Shown here: positions 11,481 through 26,600 of the stretch, piece by piece
Position numbering within the stretch: position 1 is the stretch's first letter
How the letters are laid out: each line of letters begins with the position of its first letter
Source: Todiramphus chloris collaris
Taxonomy: Eukaryota > Chordata > Aves > Coraciiformes > Alcedinidae
DNA: 64,000 nucleotides
Direction of reading: 5' to 3'
Assembly: GCA_025345505.1 (NCBI GenBank)
Contig: JANVCC010000022.1
Span: 35,041,741-35,105,740 of the forward strand
Made by a program: the position numbers and the translations under genes
Notes under the pieces: model-generated
Databases searched by the model: none
Told to the model about the DNA's origin: nothing
Seen by the model: only the letters and a program-made list of their open reading frames with translations

Positions 11481-14400
11481 CTAAAATATGAGAAGAAATA
11501 GAAATGTCTTATGGGTGAATCATTTAACTTCTCTTTGATTAAGAAGGACAAAGAAAAAGCAAGTAAGATACTTACACCTTCCTGTTATGCCATTAGCATC
11601 TGGTGAATTCAATACAGAGAACTAAATAAAAATTGCTAACATTTTCATTTGTCAGGGGAAAAAATCCACCATCCTCCATGTTTTCTTCTTTATTCTTGAA
11701 TCAGTATTCTGCTCTTCTTTTGCTCAAGACTATTCTGAGTCTATTTGAATTATGCTTTGCACATAAGCAGTGTGCTCCAGTAAGATACAGAAAAAAAAGT
11801 TATAAGAATACAAGTACATCTTGACAACTGCATTATAGCCCTACAATGTAACAGATGAGGCTGTACACCCTGGACAAGGTAAATTAATTTAGTATCCCAA
11901 CCAGAATGTCCACTGAGAATGGAATCTCTCCATTACAGTCTAATTTTGGTTTCCTATCTAGTTCAAAGCTTTGTCTAAGAAACTCTCTGACGTAGGACAA
12001 TCCATCTTTGTGTCGCTTGCAGACAGCTGAAGCCTCTTGCTTATGCAATTTATTGACACTTTATGGCTGCCTTTACTACTTGTGTAGTTATCGCCCCTCT
12101 CCAAATGCAATTTCAGCTGACTGTGACTAAGTGCCAGCTTTGAGTAAGAGAGTAATGAAGAGCAGATAGCACTTTAGGTTAAATATTAAACCTCTGTAGG
12201 AGTATCTAGGATGCCTTTAATTTGTTTTCAAACTAATACTGTTGTGTCTAACAGTGTTAAAGCTTCTTTAATGTTAAGTGCCTGCACCATTCTGTTATGC
12301 TCTTCTCCAGCTTCCTTACAGAATCAGATATCTTTTTAATTACCAGGAACGCCAGACAGAGGGACATGACTCTGTTGCATAAAACAGTGCTTTGGATTTC
12401 ATTATGGCAAGCTCAAACAATATTTATTGATTTTTTTCTACGTAGATATACCCCAAGTTAATTTTGCTCAGATGAGAATTTTACCTTTATAAGCTGGAAG
12501 ACACAAGAAATCTAAAGTTATTGAAGCCACAAAACAATTAGCAAAACTGCATGTGTAGTAGCACAGCTTCTTCATGCAAATCTCTGAAAAAATGCTCAGT
12601 TTGTAGGCACTTCTCATATACTAACATGTTTGTTGGCCTTCTGCTAATTTCTTCCATTTATTCCCCTATGTCCTCCCATTTATTACTACTAGGGTTGAAC
12701 CTTTTTTCAGTTAAATGGGAGAGAGCAGGATTTTTACTGCTGAGGAGTTCATCAGTACAGCTGTTCATTGCTCAACTGACATAATAATGTTCTGTTTTTG
12801 ACAAACGTAACTACAGGGCAAATCATTATTCTCTGTCACAGGCAAAACCTATGAATGGGAAAATCATTTAGAGGTAGCAAGAGCACATTTCACCTCTGGG
12901 AGTTATTGGTACATGCTCTCCTAGGAAGTCAAATGGATGCAGGAGGAATAGCCTTTAAATCCACTAGCTGTGGGAAAAATACATCTTTCAGCATCAGAGG
13001 CAGGCTGATGCCTGTGTTTTTGGCTTTGAAACAGACTTTCTCGCTTTGTTGAGACAAATTACTCTTTCTTTTTGACATCATGGTTCCCATGGGAGACCAT
13101 CTCTCATCAGCTTCCTCAGCTATGACGGCGTCATTCCCTGTAAGGTTGACTGTATAGAGGCCAATGGCAGCATCTGCTTGTTCTGGCTATTTCCTGGCTT
13201 TTCAGCAGTGGCGCTGGGAAAACACGTCATGTCAAATTTCTGCCCTTTATACTAGGCTATGTCCCAGTCATTACAGTGTTTAAGGGAAGGATGCCTGTAA
13301 AATCCTGCAGGAGAAAAGAGGAGATCACAGCATACTAACAAGCACTGGTTCCCTTCCTGTCATCTTCAGCTAGTCTGAGAGCCTTTCTGTCCCCTCACTT
13401 TGTTTCCTTAGCACCCGAGGAGAGGAGAAAGGCGCTTGGTCCCAGTTTTAGCAATGGGAAAAATGGAGACATCTAAGCAGAGCAAAGGAACAGTATATTA
13501 CTGTAATCATCTTTATTGTTTAAGAGATGAGAAAATGTCCAAAAAGATTCCTAAATAGGATATCTACCCAATTTAGAGATTGCATTCATTACCACTGAAG
13601 AGAAAGTGGAATTTTCTCCTGCAATTTGCCTTTATTCTCTAAACTATCAGAGAAAGTATTCTGAATAGTATGTTTACGATGCATTAATTAAATACATTCA
13701 ACTTGCATGCGGGTCTATTAACTAACATAGTGAAGTTTTAATTTTTTCCTTAACAAAATTAGAGCAAAAAGGCCTGAATGTAGTGTAACAATTTAAATAC
13801 AAAATTTTCACTAGAAATCATATAAAATTAAAGAATCAAACTATTAAAGAGACAAAACTCTGCAGTAGCAAAACCTAACCTGAAAGCTTAATTTCATATA
13901 ATGCAAAGGGTTTTGCTAGCATTTTTGTGAACCTTTGCAACAATGCATTTTCATTAAAGTATGTATTACAAAGGAGATTACATTTTTGTTGGAGCTACTA
14001 TACTTCAAGATGAAAAGCACATGCAGGTTCAATGCTCTGTTCTTCTCCTCTTTGTTTCCCTCTATCTTTACGTGACTTTTGTTTTTTAAGCTACTTTTCT
14101 CTTTGACAATGAAACATGAAAGCCACACTGGCTAACGTTTTGCCAAATAAGCACAAAGCTAACCCCATCTGAAAAAAAAAAAAATTGCAGAGCCCATGAA
14201 TTTTTAAAAGTTCATACATAATATATCATAAAAGTAGGATGAATAATATGGTGTATGGGCTTTAATAAAAAGCTCCTTGACCATTTCTCAGAGATTCTGA
14301 GATGTAATCAATACCCAAAAAGGTATATTGGGGACATTGCTAAGATTTATGCTTTTTTGCACAGAGTGACACTATCTGCTTACTATATCAACTGAGGACA

Positions 14401-14559
14401 CAATATTGAATTTCAGAGAACAGAAGGAAGAAGTATTGTTATCTGCCTCAACAGTGTTTCAATTCAGAGATCAGCTTTATGGCTCGTCTCTGACATCAGC
14501 CTTCAGAGGCGAAAAGGAGGCTTCCAAATGAGGGGTACAAGGACAGCACAAAAACTCAC
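11481..14559 (-). other. NCKAP5: NCKAP5 intron, 3.1 kb
   Basis: Intron between the LDLSSGDLLSEVER exon and the serine-rich exon. A stretch at about 13060-13250 is less AT-rich and includes a CRE/ATF-like TGACGGCGTCA at 13123-13133. No repeat family or additional exon was recognised. Confidence 0.8.
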
Positions 14560-14664
14560 ATGAATCTGAGCATCAGCAGTTCGAGATTGCATCAGGCTTC
14601 TGTTTCGTTCTACTTCTGAAAGCAAATCCCCAGATGAGAGGTCTAAGATGCGTGAGTGGAGTTT
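14560..14664 (-). CDS. NCKAP5: NCKAP5 exon, LDLSSGDLLSEVER block
   Basis: This 105-nt exon (35 codons, phase 0 to 0) begins KLHSRILDLSSGDLLSEVER and ends SRTADAQIH. The sequence is a signature block of NCKAP5 just downstream of the coiled coil. The acceptor has a strong C-rich tract (GCCCCCCCAG) and the donor is CAT|GTGAGT. It lies 24 kb downstream of the preceding exon. Too short for the usual ORF threshold, it was found from the splice borders and protein recall. The function of this block is not known to me; its conservation suggests a binding surface. Confidence 0.93.
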
Positions 14665-17600
14665 CTGGGGGGGCAGAAGGGAAGGAGCAAAGCGTAAGCA
14701 TTTGTCAAATATCCAGCAGATCAGCAGTTTTAAAATTCTAAACTCTGCTGTTAAATTTCAAGGGAAATGAAGACCCTGAGGTAAAAGAGGATTTGTTCTA
14801 ATTTGAAATGTTGCTCTTTGTGCTTACTTTGTCCAAGACTTCCTGTGTGCAGAACAAATCATTCTTCACCCAAAACAAACCCTCCTTTTTCTTCGAGTCA
14901 CTGTTTTGCAACTTATCATTACTGCACATGCAACAATGACAAATGAACAAGAGGCCCACCATTATCCATAGACTTTGACAGGTTTCAGGAAAAAAGCATA
15001 AAAATGAACTACAAAATTAACATTTAGAAATCAATCAACGTGTTAATGTTGTTTTATTTACGAGCTGTTACACTTTGCGTGAATGATTGCAAAAGTGACC
15101 CTATTTTTAAACAGCATTGATCTGCTGAAGACCTCCTTTGCACACATTTTAACTCAAAGTCATTAATGTCATCTGTTAGAAACAATTAATGTGAAAAGAA
15201 AATAATTGCATCAGGGAACTAGGGACTCAGAAGATTTTGTGCATTAATATTCACATGCTGTTCGATTATATACACAGTTCTTTTTTCAGTTTTGCCTGGA
15301 AGGATGGCTAAGCTTGTGCCTTTTCCTCCATGTTCACCTGTATACTGTTTACTAAGACTTTCAGTGTGCATTAAATCTGATTTGTTTTAATTGCAGTTTC
15401 AATAAAATCCATGATTTATGTGAATGCCTTGGCCAATGACTTCAAAAGAAGAAATATCTGCAGTCTTGTCAGTCATTCCACCAACATATCATGTAACAGG
15501 CAGTATGGATCTGACTCACAGTTCATTGAAATCAATGAAAAAGGACGTAAAAAGCCCAACCAAAACAAAAAGAACTTTGGATCAGGCTCTTTCATTTTCC
15601 CATTAATTCTCCAAGTTTGCAACATGACAGAATCCTCTCCTCAGCACCGGGGCACTCAGCTCAGAGGTGCAGACCCAGCCAGGGTGCTTGCCAGGGGGAC
15701 CCTTATGAAGGATGCAAACCATGAGACTTGCTGGGGCTGCCTGAGTGGCTCATCATCCTGTCCATCCAAAAAGCCTAGGCAAAGAGGGGAAAAAAATCTG
15801 TAGCCACAAAAGCCCTTCCACACTATGCAGTAGGAATAGTGGCAAAGCAGTTCTTTGCAGGGCCCTGAAACATCAATCTAATAGAATTTTATGCCCAGCT
15901 ACTCCCCAGCCACTCTCTTGGTACCCACTGCAGGAATTCATCTCTTAGAGAACAAAGCAGGTGGCCATTCCTATAGCTTCTGTTACCTGCATGCTGGGCT
16001 TCAGCATCTACTCCAGACAATCTAGCAATTTAAAAAAAAAATACTAATTATAAATCTGGAAATAATTTCTCAAGAGTTACATATGCATCCATGTTTCTTC
16101 AGGAGGTACTATCAGTTGGAGGCAGATTATGGAAAATATTGTCAATGATAAATATTCTGTATAAATGTATTTTGTCCAATATATTGCTGAATAGATCAAA
16201 ATGATACAAACACCCAGTATCCAACATACTTCTCATTATAAATATTAACTACATCCAGGCTATGTGTTTTTTCACATCAGTGATGCCTATCACCTGGTTA
16301 TTCATAGTGTGCCTTTTAAAGTGTTAGTACTAGCTACTGTCAGGTGTTTGTTCAAGACTTAAGATCCAGCTAAAACGCCTTCGCAAACTCAGATTTCATG
16401 ACTTAGTACACGTTATTCTTGACAGTAATTCCAACTGCACTGTGGAACTACCAGAGAATTCCAGTGTTTTCAGAACCAGGAGTCACTGACGTTAGGAACA
16501 AGTGGTGTACTTGCTCCTCGCAGAGGGATGAATTACTTTCTCCAGTGAAATCAGTCACCTGATTTTTGCTTCTAGAGATATTTTAGCTGAAGTTACTAGA
16601 GCCACACATGTGCAGTAGAAACGATGATCGGGGACACCTGAGATGGATGAACATTTATACTTGAACATTTATTTTTCCACAAAAAATGTAGCATAGATAC
16701 AGTACTACAGGAGTTTTACAGTTGTAAACCAGTCTTCTGATTTTTCCAGCAAGGTAATTTAAATACTTTGTTCCTTAAATGGGAACATATATGCATCTCA
16801 ATAAGGTAAACTAAATATCTCCCAATAATGTCATCCAATGGAATTTAGTGTGCTGTTCTTACTGCCCACATCAGACGTAAAAGCAGAGATCAGCCCAACT
16901 GGAACAGGCAGAAAGCAGAAGCAGGTTTTGGGCAGAGATAAGAGGTAACCCACACAGTAAATGGCTCGGAGTCATGGGGGTCTCTGAACTCTGGCTCAGA
17001 GACCAGAAGGGCTGGGCTGCACACGGGTCACGCTCTCTTTCAGTCATCTTTCCCAGTGCTAAACTCTATGACTCTGTAAAACTATAATAACAAAGGTGAA
17101 TCAGCAGACTGAAATGATTAACAACGAAGGAAAGTGTTTTCTCAAGACATATAATGTGATTATATTTCTGTATCAAATAAAAGATCATCACGTTGGGAAT
17201 ACTCCCCCCACACATATGCAAATAAGCTAGCAGACACACGGCCAGCACAATGACTAGCATTAACAAACAGCATAACAAAGTCTGAGATCATTAATTAAAC
17301 ATAGTCACATAGCACTGAAGCAAGTCATCCAATTACAAAAGAAAAGTGATAAGAAAATTGTTTTTCTTTCATTTCTTTTTTTCTCTTCCCTTCTCCATTT
17401 TCTAACTCAGAAATGGGAAGAACTACTATTTGTTAAAAAACCCTCATCAACTATCCATTTAAAATTGAGTAACAGATTGCGCTAACTATGTATCTTGATT
17501 CTGATTTCTTAGATACACAAAATGTACTGTGTCCATTATGGTTATTTTGAGATGACAGTCACATAACTAGATCAGGGAGTTACTGCTGCCTAGAAAATTG

Positions 17601-20600
17601 CACAATATTAAAATCGCTGTTGATGCTATCACCGTGCAGCGCAACAAAAGGCAGACCGCAGCACAGAATGACTCCACAGCAAAGATCACATCACTTTAAA
17701 TGAATACTTGAATATGAAACTGAGGAGTTACACCTATAAATTCAAGTCACCTTCCCCATTTGTTGGTGCCCTGTATATTAAGGGGAAACGTGGCGATATT
17801 TGTACATGGTGTGGAACATCTGGGCCCCTCTGGACACAGAAAACAGGAAATCAGGGGCAGTGGATTGCAGAACAGAAAATCCTTATGGAATTGAATACGC
17901 TTGGAAACTACCCTGTACTGAGTACTGCCAGGGCAGGCACAGACTAGAAAGTTCATGAAATCTCAGCCAGATTGGACTCCTGTCTCTACAGCAAGTGGGC
18001 ACTGAGAGGTACAGAGGTCCAGCAGAGCAGAAGCAGGTCTCTCTGGGGCTGCCTGTGACCAGCAGCAGAAAAGCTCCTCCTTCACCTGTGAGATTAATGA
18101 AGAAAAGTGCATGCCCTTTGTGTCTCAATGTCAAGATTAACTCCCATAACCCACGTAAAAAAATAAAAACAAAGTAATTGATAATTTAGGTGGAAACCTA
18201 TTATATCAAATGCAATAGGAAACACAATTATCTGGCACGCAGATAACCAATCCATCAAATAGTAGGCCAGTTCCCCTCCCCCCAGAAGCATCCTAATTAA
18301 AGCTTTCTAGGAAGATAAAAGAAGGCTACTACCTGCTGGCATGAGGCAGCATTAGAGAGAGACTCCTGTAACTGTTGTGCTTCTTAACTGTATCTGTGCG
18401 GAATATCTATCAGTTCCCATCTCCTTTTTGAAATGTCTAATGGCCTGCAGCATTGCCAGAACAATTTTCAATGAATTATGCCAAACTGTACACGGCTCTC
18501 CAATATTGGACGAGTTAATTGCTATTAAATCAATTGGCTTTGCTTTTCTTACACGAGCCAAAGTCCATCATTCACAAGAAAGAAATTCTCTCTCTAAATT
18601 CTACGGAGACATTTTCATCCTGGTGCTCTGTGTGAGAGATGTAAATGTTTGTTTGGTGCTTGTGGCCTCCTTCCACCTTTGCTGTGATCCAGGGCATCAC
18701 AGACCCTAATGGGAACACTGTTCCCCCTGTATAGCCCAACCATTGTAACTGGACTGGCTGGCAATACCTTTTCTGCAGCCTTCACACCATTCACTTTTAG
18801 TAATTCTCTGCACAGAGAAGATTCTCCTCAAGCCCACATTCAGCACCACCAGGGCTCCAATTCTACTCCCATTGTACTAAATGAGTTAAGTCTTAGTAAC
18901 TCCAGCAAAAATGTGAAAGAAAAAAAGAAAAAGTGCAATCCAAGAAGAGTGCTGATACAGTGAAGTCTTTAGAGCTGTGATAGAGACTCCTGAAAGACAA
19001 GAGCTCTTTCTAGCTGTTTGGTTTTTTTCACAATCAGCTGACCTGTCTCACTTTCCTGTTCCCTTGTTCATCTTTAACTGTCATACACATCAGAAGCAGA
19101 CTGCAGTTATGAATTAATCACACCAAGGATGAGCTTTAGTTTCAAAGGTCTTACAGAAATAGTACTTGATACTACATTTCCATTACGCCATAGAAGACAG
19201 CAGAGTAGAGAAAGAAAAAAATATGAATAGGCATGCAATTTACATGGCATTAGTTTATGTAGAAATATTTCATTAAACTAAATTTTGATTTTTTTCAGTC
19301 CTTAGATGCATTGCAGAGATGATGTTCAGTTGGAGATGAGAGAACATCCTTCACCTATTCCATCAGAAGTTACCTAGATTAAGAACATACACTATTCAAA
19401 GTATGAAGCGTGAACTTCTCATACACTAAATACTCCAGAATAAAAGAGAAGGTTAAGTATAGCTAAGGAAAAAATAATAAAACCTCTTAAGTTAGAAATA
19501 GGTTTTGCCTTTAGAGAAATCAGAGTTTGTAATACATATGCTTTTGACATATGGTAATTCTGCTTTCTAAAGAGAGCAGAACAAGCGGTTGTCAACAGTA
19601 AATAGTCAAATATGAAGCAAAAGGGAAAGCTGCAAATAGATGCTTCCATTTTATTTAATTCTAATAATCACTAACATAGGAAATGTACTTGCAATTTTAT
19701 ACTGTGCACATACAGCAATGCCTGGTGTTTTATTGTATATAATTGATGTAGTGAAAATAAAATTATAATAATTTTTCAGCTCTTGGAAGTTAGATATTTA
19801 ATAGAAAATTCAGAATTATGTCCTACTTTCCTACTATTCCTATAAACAGAACTTCATGGCCATCACTGTTTAGCTTTGTAGTAAAAGAAAATTATTCTTT
19901 TCATTTTCACAGTTTATAATGGCAATAGTAATTGTCATACTGAGCACTTTCCACCAGGTGACCAGCTTGGTTAGGAACTTGCCTTCATCTTTCCAGCTGC
20001 GTAGTGCATGTGAAGAAAGGCAGCTTCTGAGTAGAGCTCTTGTGCATGGTATATGCCATTCCAGATTCCTTTTTATACCTATATCCTTTAAGGTAATTTC
20101 AAGGGCATTTCTCTGTGGAAATAGCCACGTGTTTTTCCTTCTAATTCTCTTATAATTTGCTTTGCAATCATCATTTTTCCTAACAGCGTGAAGCTACTTC
20201 TGACTGTGGCTATTTCTAACATGAACTTCAGCATTATGGTGTTGTAGAATATAGTGTGTCTTTAAGAAGCATTCCTGCCCTTTTTCTCATTTTTCAGCAG
20301 TGCCTTTACATTAAATATGGTCCCCTAGGCACAATCATACTTTTGGATTTCTGCCTAGAAGTAAACAGTTAATGTGATTTTTTTGATGCTACATAACACC
20401 ACCATATAGGTGTATGTCTCTCTAGATCTTCCTAAGTGCGTTAAGAAGAGATCAAGCTTTAAAAGATGAGAAAATAAGAACACAACTGTGAATCCTAGGG
20501 GTAAAAAACCAGATTAACATTTTTGAAGAAAGAAACACTAGGTTCAGATACTAATTTTTCCTGCTCTCAGCACCAGGGTAGTGTTCTGAGTCCGTGTTCC

Positions 20601-23600
20601 TGTTCACTGGTAGTAACACAACAGATGAACAATTCTTCCGCATTTATATCTTTTGTTTATAAAATTTGTTACATGTTTACTGGTTTTACTGTGTGAGATT
20701 GTCTTGCAACGAGTCTTTAGAGTCAGATATAGCAACCATGACCATTCAGTCTATGCTTGTGCATTTCCCCAAACACCAAAATTTTGCATCAAGCAACCAA
20801 GGAGAAGAAAAAGGCAAAGCATCAGTGAAGCACAGGAGCAAAGAGAGGTTCACCACAGTTCTCTTCTGGCCCCTTTCTTTTGCTGCAGAACATCCTCTAG
20901 AGAAAGTGAATAAAGCTCTGCAATATGGATAACAAGAGTTACAAAAGATATCTAGGACAACATGCAATATGCAGTCAACTTGTTGAGTAACTCCTCTCTC
21001 CTACTTCTGGGCCATGTTTAACCACATACAGGACTGGGGCTAAAACTGGAGTGAGAAACTAACAGCCTTTGACCATTTAAAATACTCCTCCCTTACCCAA
21101 AATAATTGTATGTTCATCACTTCTTAGACTTCTAGAAGTTATTAATACACCTCTGTGCAGGCAAGAATATATAACTTAAGTGTAAAGCTAATGCAGTGCA
21201 CTAGACTACTTTTTTGTTATTAAATGTCACTTCCAAGAGACCAAGCTGTTAATGAAGATACCTGGTATTTGGTAAAAGCATGAAGCTCAGTCTGGAACAG
21301 GCAAAACAACTCGGAAGTCTTACACCCCATTGCATTTAGTACCAACATGTATGTTGTTTTTTCTGCTCTTTCTTAGGGTCTGCCTGACCAGCTAACTACA
21401 ACTAGTCTGACCTCTATGTTGCTGCTAGGGTTCTGAACAGCTATACCAAAGGAGGCATACCACTGTAGCTGATTGTGTTTATTTTTGGTGGGAGGAGGGG
21501 GTTAATATACATTAAGTGAACCCCAGGATAACTCTGACAGTGGTATGAGCAACTAGTTGTAGACTGTTACTTGTTTTACCTACAGCTGTGTAAAATACAG
21601 GAAAAGATCACCAGTGTGTGTAGTATTGCTCAGTGCTCACAGAAGGGAGACTTACACATGAAATGAATATTAAAGGATTAACTGTAAAATATGTTGCAGT
21701 AAGCTAAATAACTTCTTAGTACAAAAAAGGGGAAGTTTCCAGCTATTCCAGCAATTTTGTCAAGTGTATTTAAATTTTCCATTAAACTAACGATAATACT
21801 TCCAAGAAAGTTCTAACTTGATATTTCTGTTATTTTCCCCTCCTACTAAGCTGACTGCTAGAAAACCTAGAAGCCTGGTGATACAGAAGATGATAGACTT
21901 TAATTTCAAACCCATTATTAATTGTTGTTCATCAGTTTTGCTGGCAAATCCTCCAGGCGAGTTTACTGAGACTTAACTGACAACTTCCAAGACAAACTAC
22001 AAGGGTATGATATTGCAAACATTTGTACGGAAGATTAGGGTGCTAAAACTACATCAGAAAATCCTGTTAACAAGGCAAATCCAGCACAAAAAAAAATAAA
22101 ACAAAGGTTTCATTTGTGCCTGCTTCAGATTTTCTAGGCTTGCTGCTCTCTGTTATTATTGAGCCATTCAGAGATGGCAAAAAACAGTGAATTAGATTCC
22201 AAAGTAACTCAGAAGGTTGGAAACTTATATCCTAGTGTATAGATTTGGAGATATTAAGCAGATGTTTGATGCATAAACATAAATAACATAATCAGTCTGT
22301 ATTCTTCTGACTGTTGACTACATTAATGTAAGCCTAAAATTACTCCTCTTACAAATCCCTTAGTTTTATTAATTTCTATAAACTGCTTTAAATAACAGTT
22401 ACATTGAAAGACACAAAGTAATCCTCTCTGATCCTAGTTTTCATTTCATAACTCTATCAGTGTTTTCAAGCTCTGAGACTCCGAAGTGTTAGTTCTAATT
22501 TTAATAGCACTACGGTAGGGGTCTGTAAGTAATAATAAAATGAGCTGATTTAATTTCTTAGGAAAGTGTATATATAAAGTTCCCTGTGGTTTGTAATTAC
22601 TGTAAAGGCAACAGTTTACATCAATGACCTGGTAATCTGCTAGGCAGAAGGTAAATAATTAATGAAATAAATGTTTTCAATGAGCTGTCTGATGGAAGAC
22701 TACTTGGAGCATGGTAAGAGCAGTTTCATGAGAAGAGTCAAGCCTCTTATTAAGCATATATCTGCATTTTGCTTCTTATCAATTTGGTACAATACAGTAA
22801 ATGCTTTTTGTAAATATGTTTCTATTGATCTAATACTAATCACCATGTTCATTCCACTTTGCTGAATGCCAACATCACATAGGTGTTATGAATTATGGGA
22901 ACATCAAAGAGTGAAGGAGAGAAACCTGCACATCCCGGCACCTTCTCTTGTTACACTGCTCACAAACAAAACCATTTTTCCTTAACACGTCAGCATGGTC
23001 AGAGTCAGTTTAGGAAACAGCTTTATACTGAACTCCTGTGACAAAGAAGAACTACACCATTAGTATTTTCTGGCATGCCCTACACACGCTATCGATGCTT
23101 TAGCAGTAAAAAGGTAGGCTGTTTTTTATTATTTTCCTGTGTTTAAGAAACACTTTAACATGAAAACACAGATGAAAGGTACCGATGTTTCAGTCTCACT
23201 TATACAACAGGCACTGCATTATCAATTGTTATCTGATTAAATGCTACTCACTAATTTCAACACACTGCTAAATTGCTGCTACTATGACAGTCAGTGATAT
23301 TCCTGACAGCACAACATAATTTTGGTCTGTGTGATTTCTATGGTTTAAAATCCATTTTCACATTCAGTTTCTGACTATGCCCCAAAATCATCTAAAGGAA
23401 TTAGGCAGACCTCAGTATGATCTTGTTATTGACATTTATGTTGATCGATGTTGGCTCTTACAAAATTGGAATCTACAGATCAATTCCCTTATTAGATTCG
23501 CTCTCAGTGCTGCCATGATCATTTTATCACAGAAGCTGGTGCCATCAAATGCTGCTTTATCACTTTATAATGGGATAAGCTGAAGCTTTCCTCTAGCATA

Positions 23601-26600
23601 TACTTGGAAATGAAAACTGTCTTGAGCTCTAAATAGTTCTTTCACAGATCTTCAAAAATATCCTTAGTAACTACATATGTCTATTTAAAAAGATACTTTA
23701 AACTCAATTTACCTAACCAGTAATAATTTTTGCCCACAAGAAAATTCCAGTTCTGAGGGTGGTAAAAAAAAAAAAAGGCTAACACTGGAGACTGCCCTGG
23801 ATCTATTAATCACTTTCTTCCTGCTGAATCTGTGAGTCAGATGGTAGAAAAAATATGAGGTTATGAATGAAGATATGACAGAAAAAACAAAATGGTCTCA
23901 GGAATGGTAAGTAGTATTAAGTGAACACACAAGCACACAAGGAAATACACAGAAAGCACACAGAACAAATACAGACACAAGGTTTGTTGCCACTGTTTTA
24001 TCTGGTTCTGAAAATACGCAGGGCCATGGTATTTTTGTAAGAGTGGTGTTACAGCTCCCATTGAGAGAGAAGTTCACCACATTAATTTAAATCTCTGATA
24101 AAATAAATTAGCTTTTTTATTGCCAGGTTGAACTACCGGGCTATGATTGTTATGTATTGCTACAATCTAAGTCTTAATGGCATTTTAGCCCCGTGGTGGT
24201 CAAACAGAAGCCATTTCAAACCTTCTAAAGGCTATTAAAACATGTGCAGATGTCTGGAAAATTAATACTATTATCTAACTCTAACCTTTTGCCTGTAGGA
24301 GGAAAAGGAGAGAGAAGGCTCAGGGAAGATGTTTTAGATCGATACAAGGCAACCATGGAGGGTAAGCACCGTCTCACACAGAAGTTCATTGGCTGTGAAC
24401 AGGTGATTCAAGTGAGCAGATTCATCCTTATTTGGAGTTCATTGAAATCATTCATTTACTCAGAAAAATAATTTAAGAGAAATGAGCATCATTTTTACAA
24501 TCCTTCCTCACTGCTGTTTCCCAAGGTCCAGTAAGCTTGACACTGGAAAGCTTCATTCATTTAAATGACAAGAGCACGAATTTGTCAAGGTTAATGTTGA
24601 ACAAGCCATATTTTCCTTGCTTCACTATTATGCATTTAAAAGGTTTCCCCATCCCTCCACTATTTTTTGTGTGTGTGTATGCGCACTACTATTCTATCAG
24701 ATGGGCAGAGAGGAATTTAAAAGTAGGAGGAGGATTTCAAGAAATACCTTTATCAGTTTTAGGCTTTTACACACATCTTTTCTCTCCAATTCTAATACAT
24801 TGTTTTTGGCTCTGACAGAATAATTTCAAATAAAGAGAGACTGTTTAAGAATGTTTTCTTGCATACCTGGATACAAGGTACTTTTTATTCTATCTGTTTT
24901 CATCAAAGCACTTACTTGAGGTATGGTTTAGAAAGAGTAAGTTGGCAGATTCCCAGCTGGTAAGAATTATTGGCTCTACTTTTTGTACTGAAATTAAAAG
25001 AATTTCTGCCTGGTCAGGAATCGTCCCACAGACTTCCCAAACTTCTGCTGCTTTTCAGATATATAGCTTCTAGAACATCACAGTGTGCATGTGTGATGGT
25101 ATTTCATTCTTAAAAGTCTCAAATCCAACCACAAGACCTCCAAATGGCTGTTGAAGTTCTGCAACATTTATTCTGATACACAAAAATCACAGGGCTTGTG
25201 TCAAGGACAGAGTACAACTCTGTAGACCGGAGAATCTGAACAGGCATCTGATCTTGACTTCAGATCTCTGTAATTCCAGTGACCTACTCTAGAACAGTGA
25301 GAAAATGCAGGAGGACCTTGCAGTCATCCTGGTCATGCAAGCCAAGAAATCTTAATAAAGTTGAAACACAGGTGAGGTGGGAGAGCCAGTGCTGGTACCA
25401 ACAAGGATGGTGCACCATGCTGGACTGATGCTCTGAGGATACAGACCTGCCCTGCCCACATTCATCTGCTCTTCCCTCCTTTAGCTGTAGCCAGGAGGAA
25501 TACCAGGAAATGAGCAATGTCAGTCATTGTTCCTGAGCCAAACTGGGCTCTCGCATGGGAAGGTACAGTGCCCTCAAAGCACCATTTAGGACCTGGACCT
25601 TGTGTGTACAATGACATCGAAGGGTCCCCTCTCCCACGCTGCAGCCAGTACCTGAGACAGCCTGGCCCTAGGCATGGGGCAGCTGTGAGCTTTACTTCCA
25701 GCACAGCCAGCCAGTAGCTGCAGACCCTTTCGGCAGCTGTCTGTGCTCAGAAGAAGCGGTGCCAACATTTGATTAGGAATCTGTGCCCTTGTGAATTGAT
25801 GGTTTTTTCACGGTAGATAAAAGCAGGGTTTAGGAGGTACTAGACAGAAATTTCAAAAGGGGTCAGCTCCCAGTTTGGAACCAAATAATGAGCCAGAGTT
25901 TTAGAAGAGCTCAGCACAATGCCTGAACACTGGAAAGACTGGTCCCGTGTGCATGAAGGACCTAAAGATCTAAATTAAAGGTTAATTCCATTTGTTATTC
26001 CCCCTTGAACTGGTGAAGACTGGTAACAGAGCTGAGAGTACCCATATTTCTAATTATTGTCAAGGCCTCCTAAGGACCATTTAGTGGAATAAATTTGAGT
26101 CTCTAAAATACAGAGCTAATCTCTGATTCATGCTCACACTCGCAGTATCTATAATCCATAGTAATTTTGCCTAGACCTGTGCCTGTGCCTACCTACTGTA
26201 CAGGAAAAGTACACAGGGTTTGTTTAGAGAGAAAAATGGAGTTAATAGTAAGTAACAGGAAACTTAAGCATTTCTGCTTTCATAATATGACCGAATAAAA
26301 AAATTTAGTATCAAAACACTACAAAATTTCATCCCTGTAACTATATACCAGAAAGATCAACTGAAGAGTGGGCGTACCGTTCAGATTTTTACAGCCCTGA
26401 TATTTATTCAAGATAACATTACTTCAGCTGACTGGTTTCCATACTTCTAATGCAGTAAGATGGAGTTTAATTCATAATGTTGAAGATGCCCTTGTAATGC
26501 ACACAGGACACAGACAAATCACTGCTCCTCCCTGCACCCAGACATCGGTTAGTGACTAATGAAACATGGCTTGCTCATATCCAGAGGAAGAAACGAGCAT

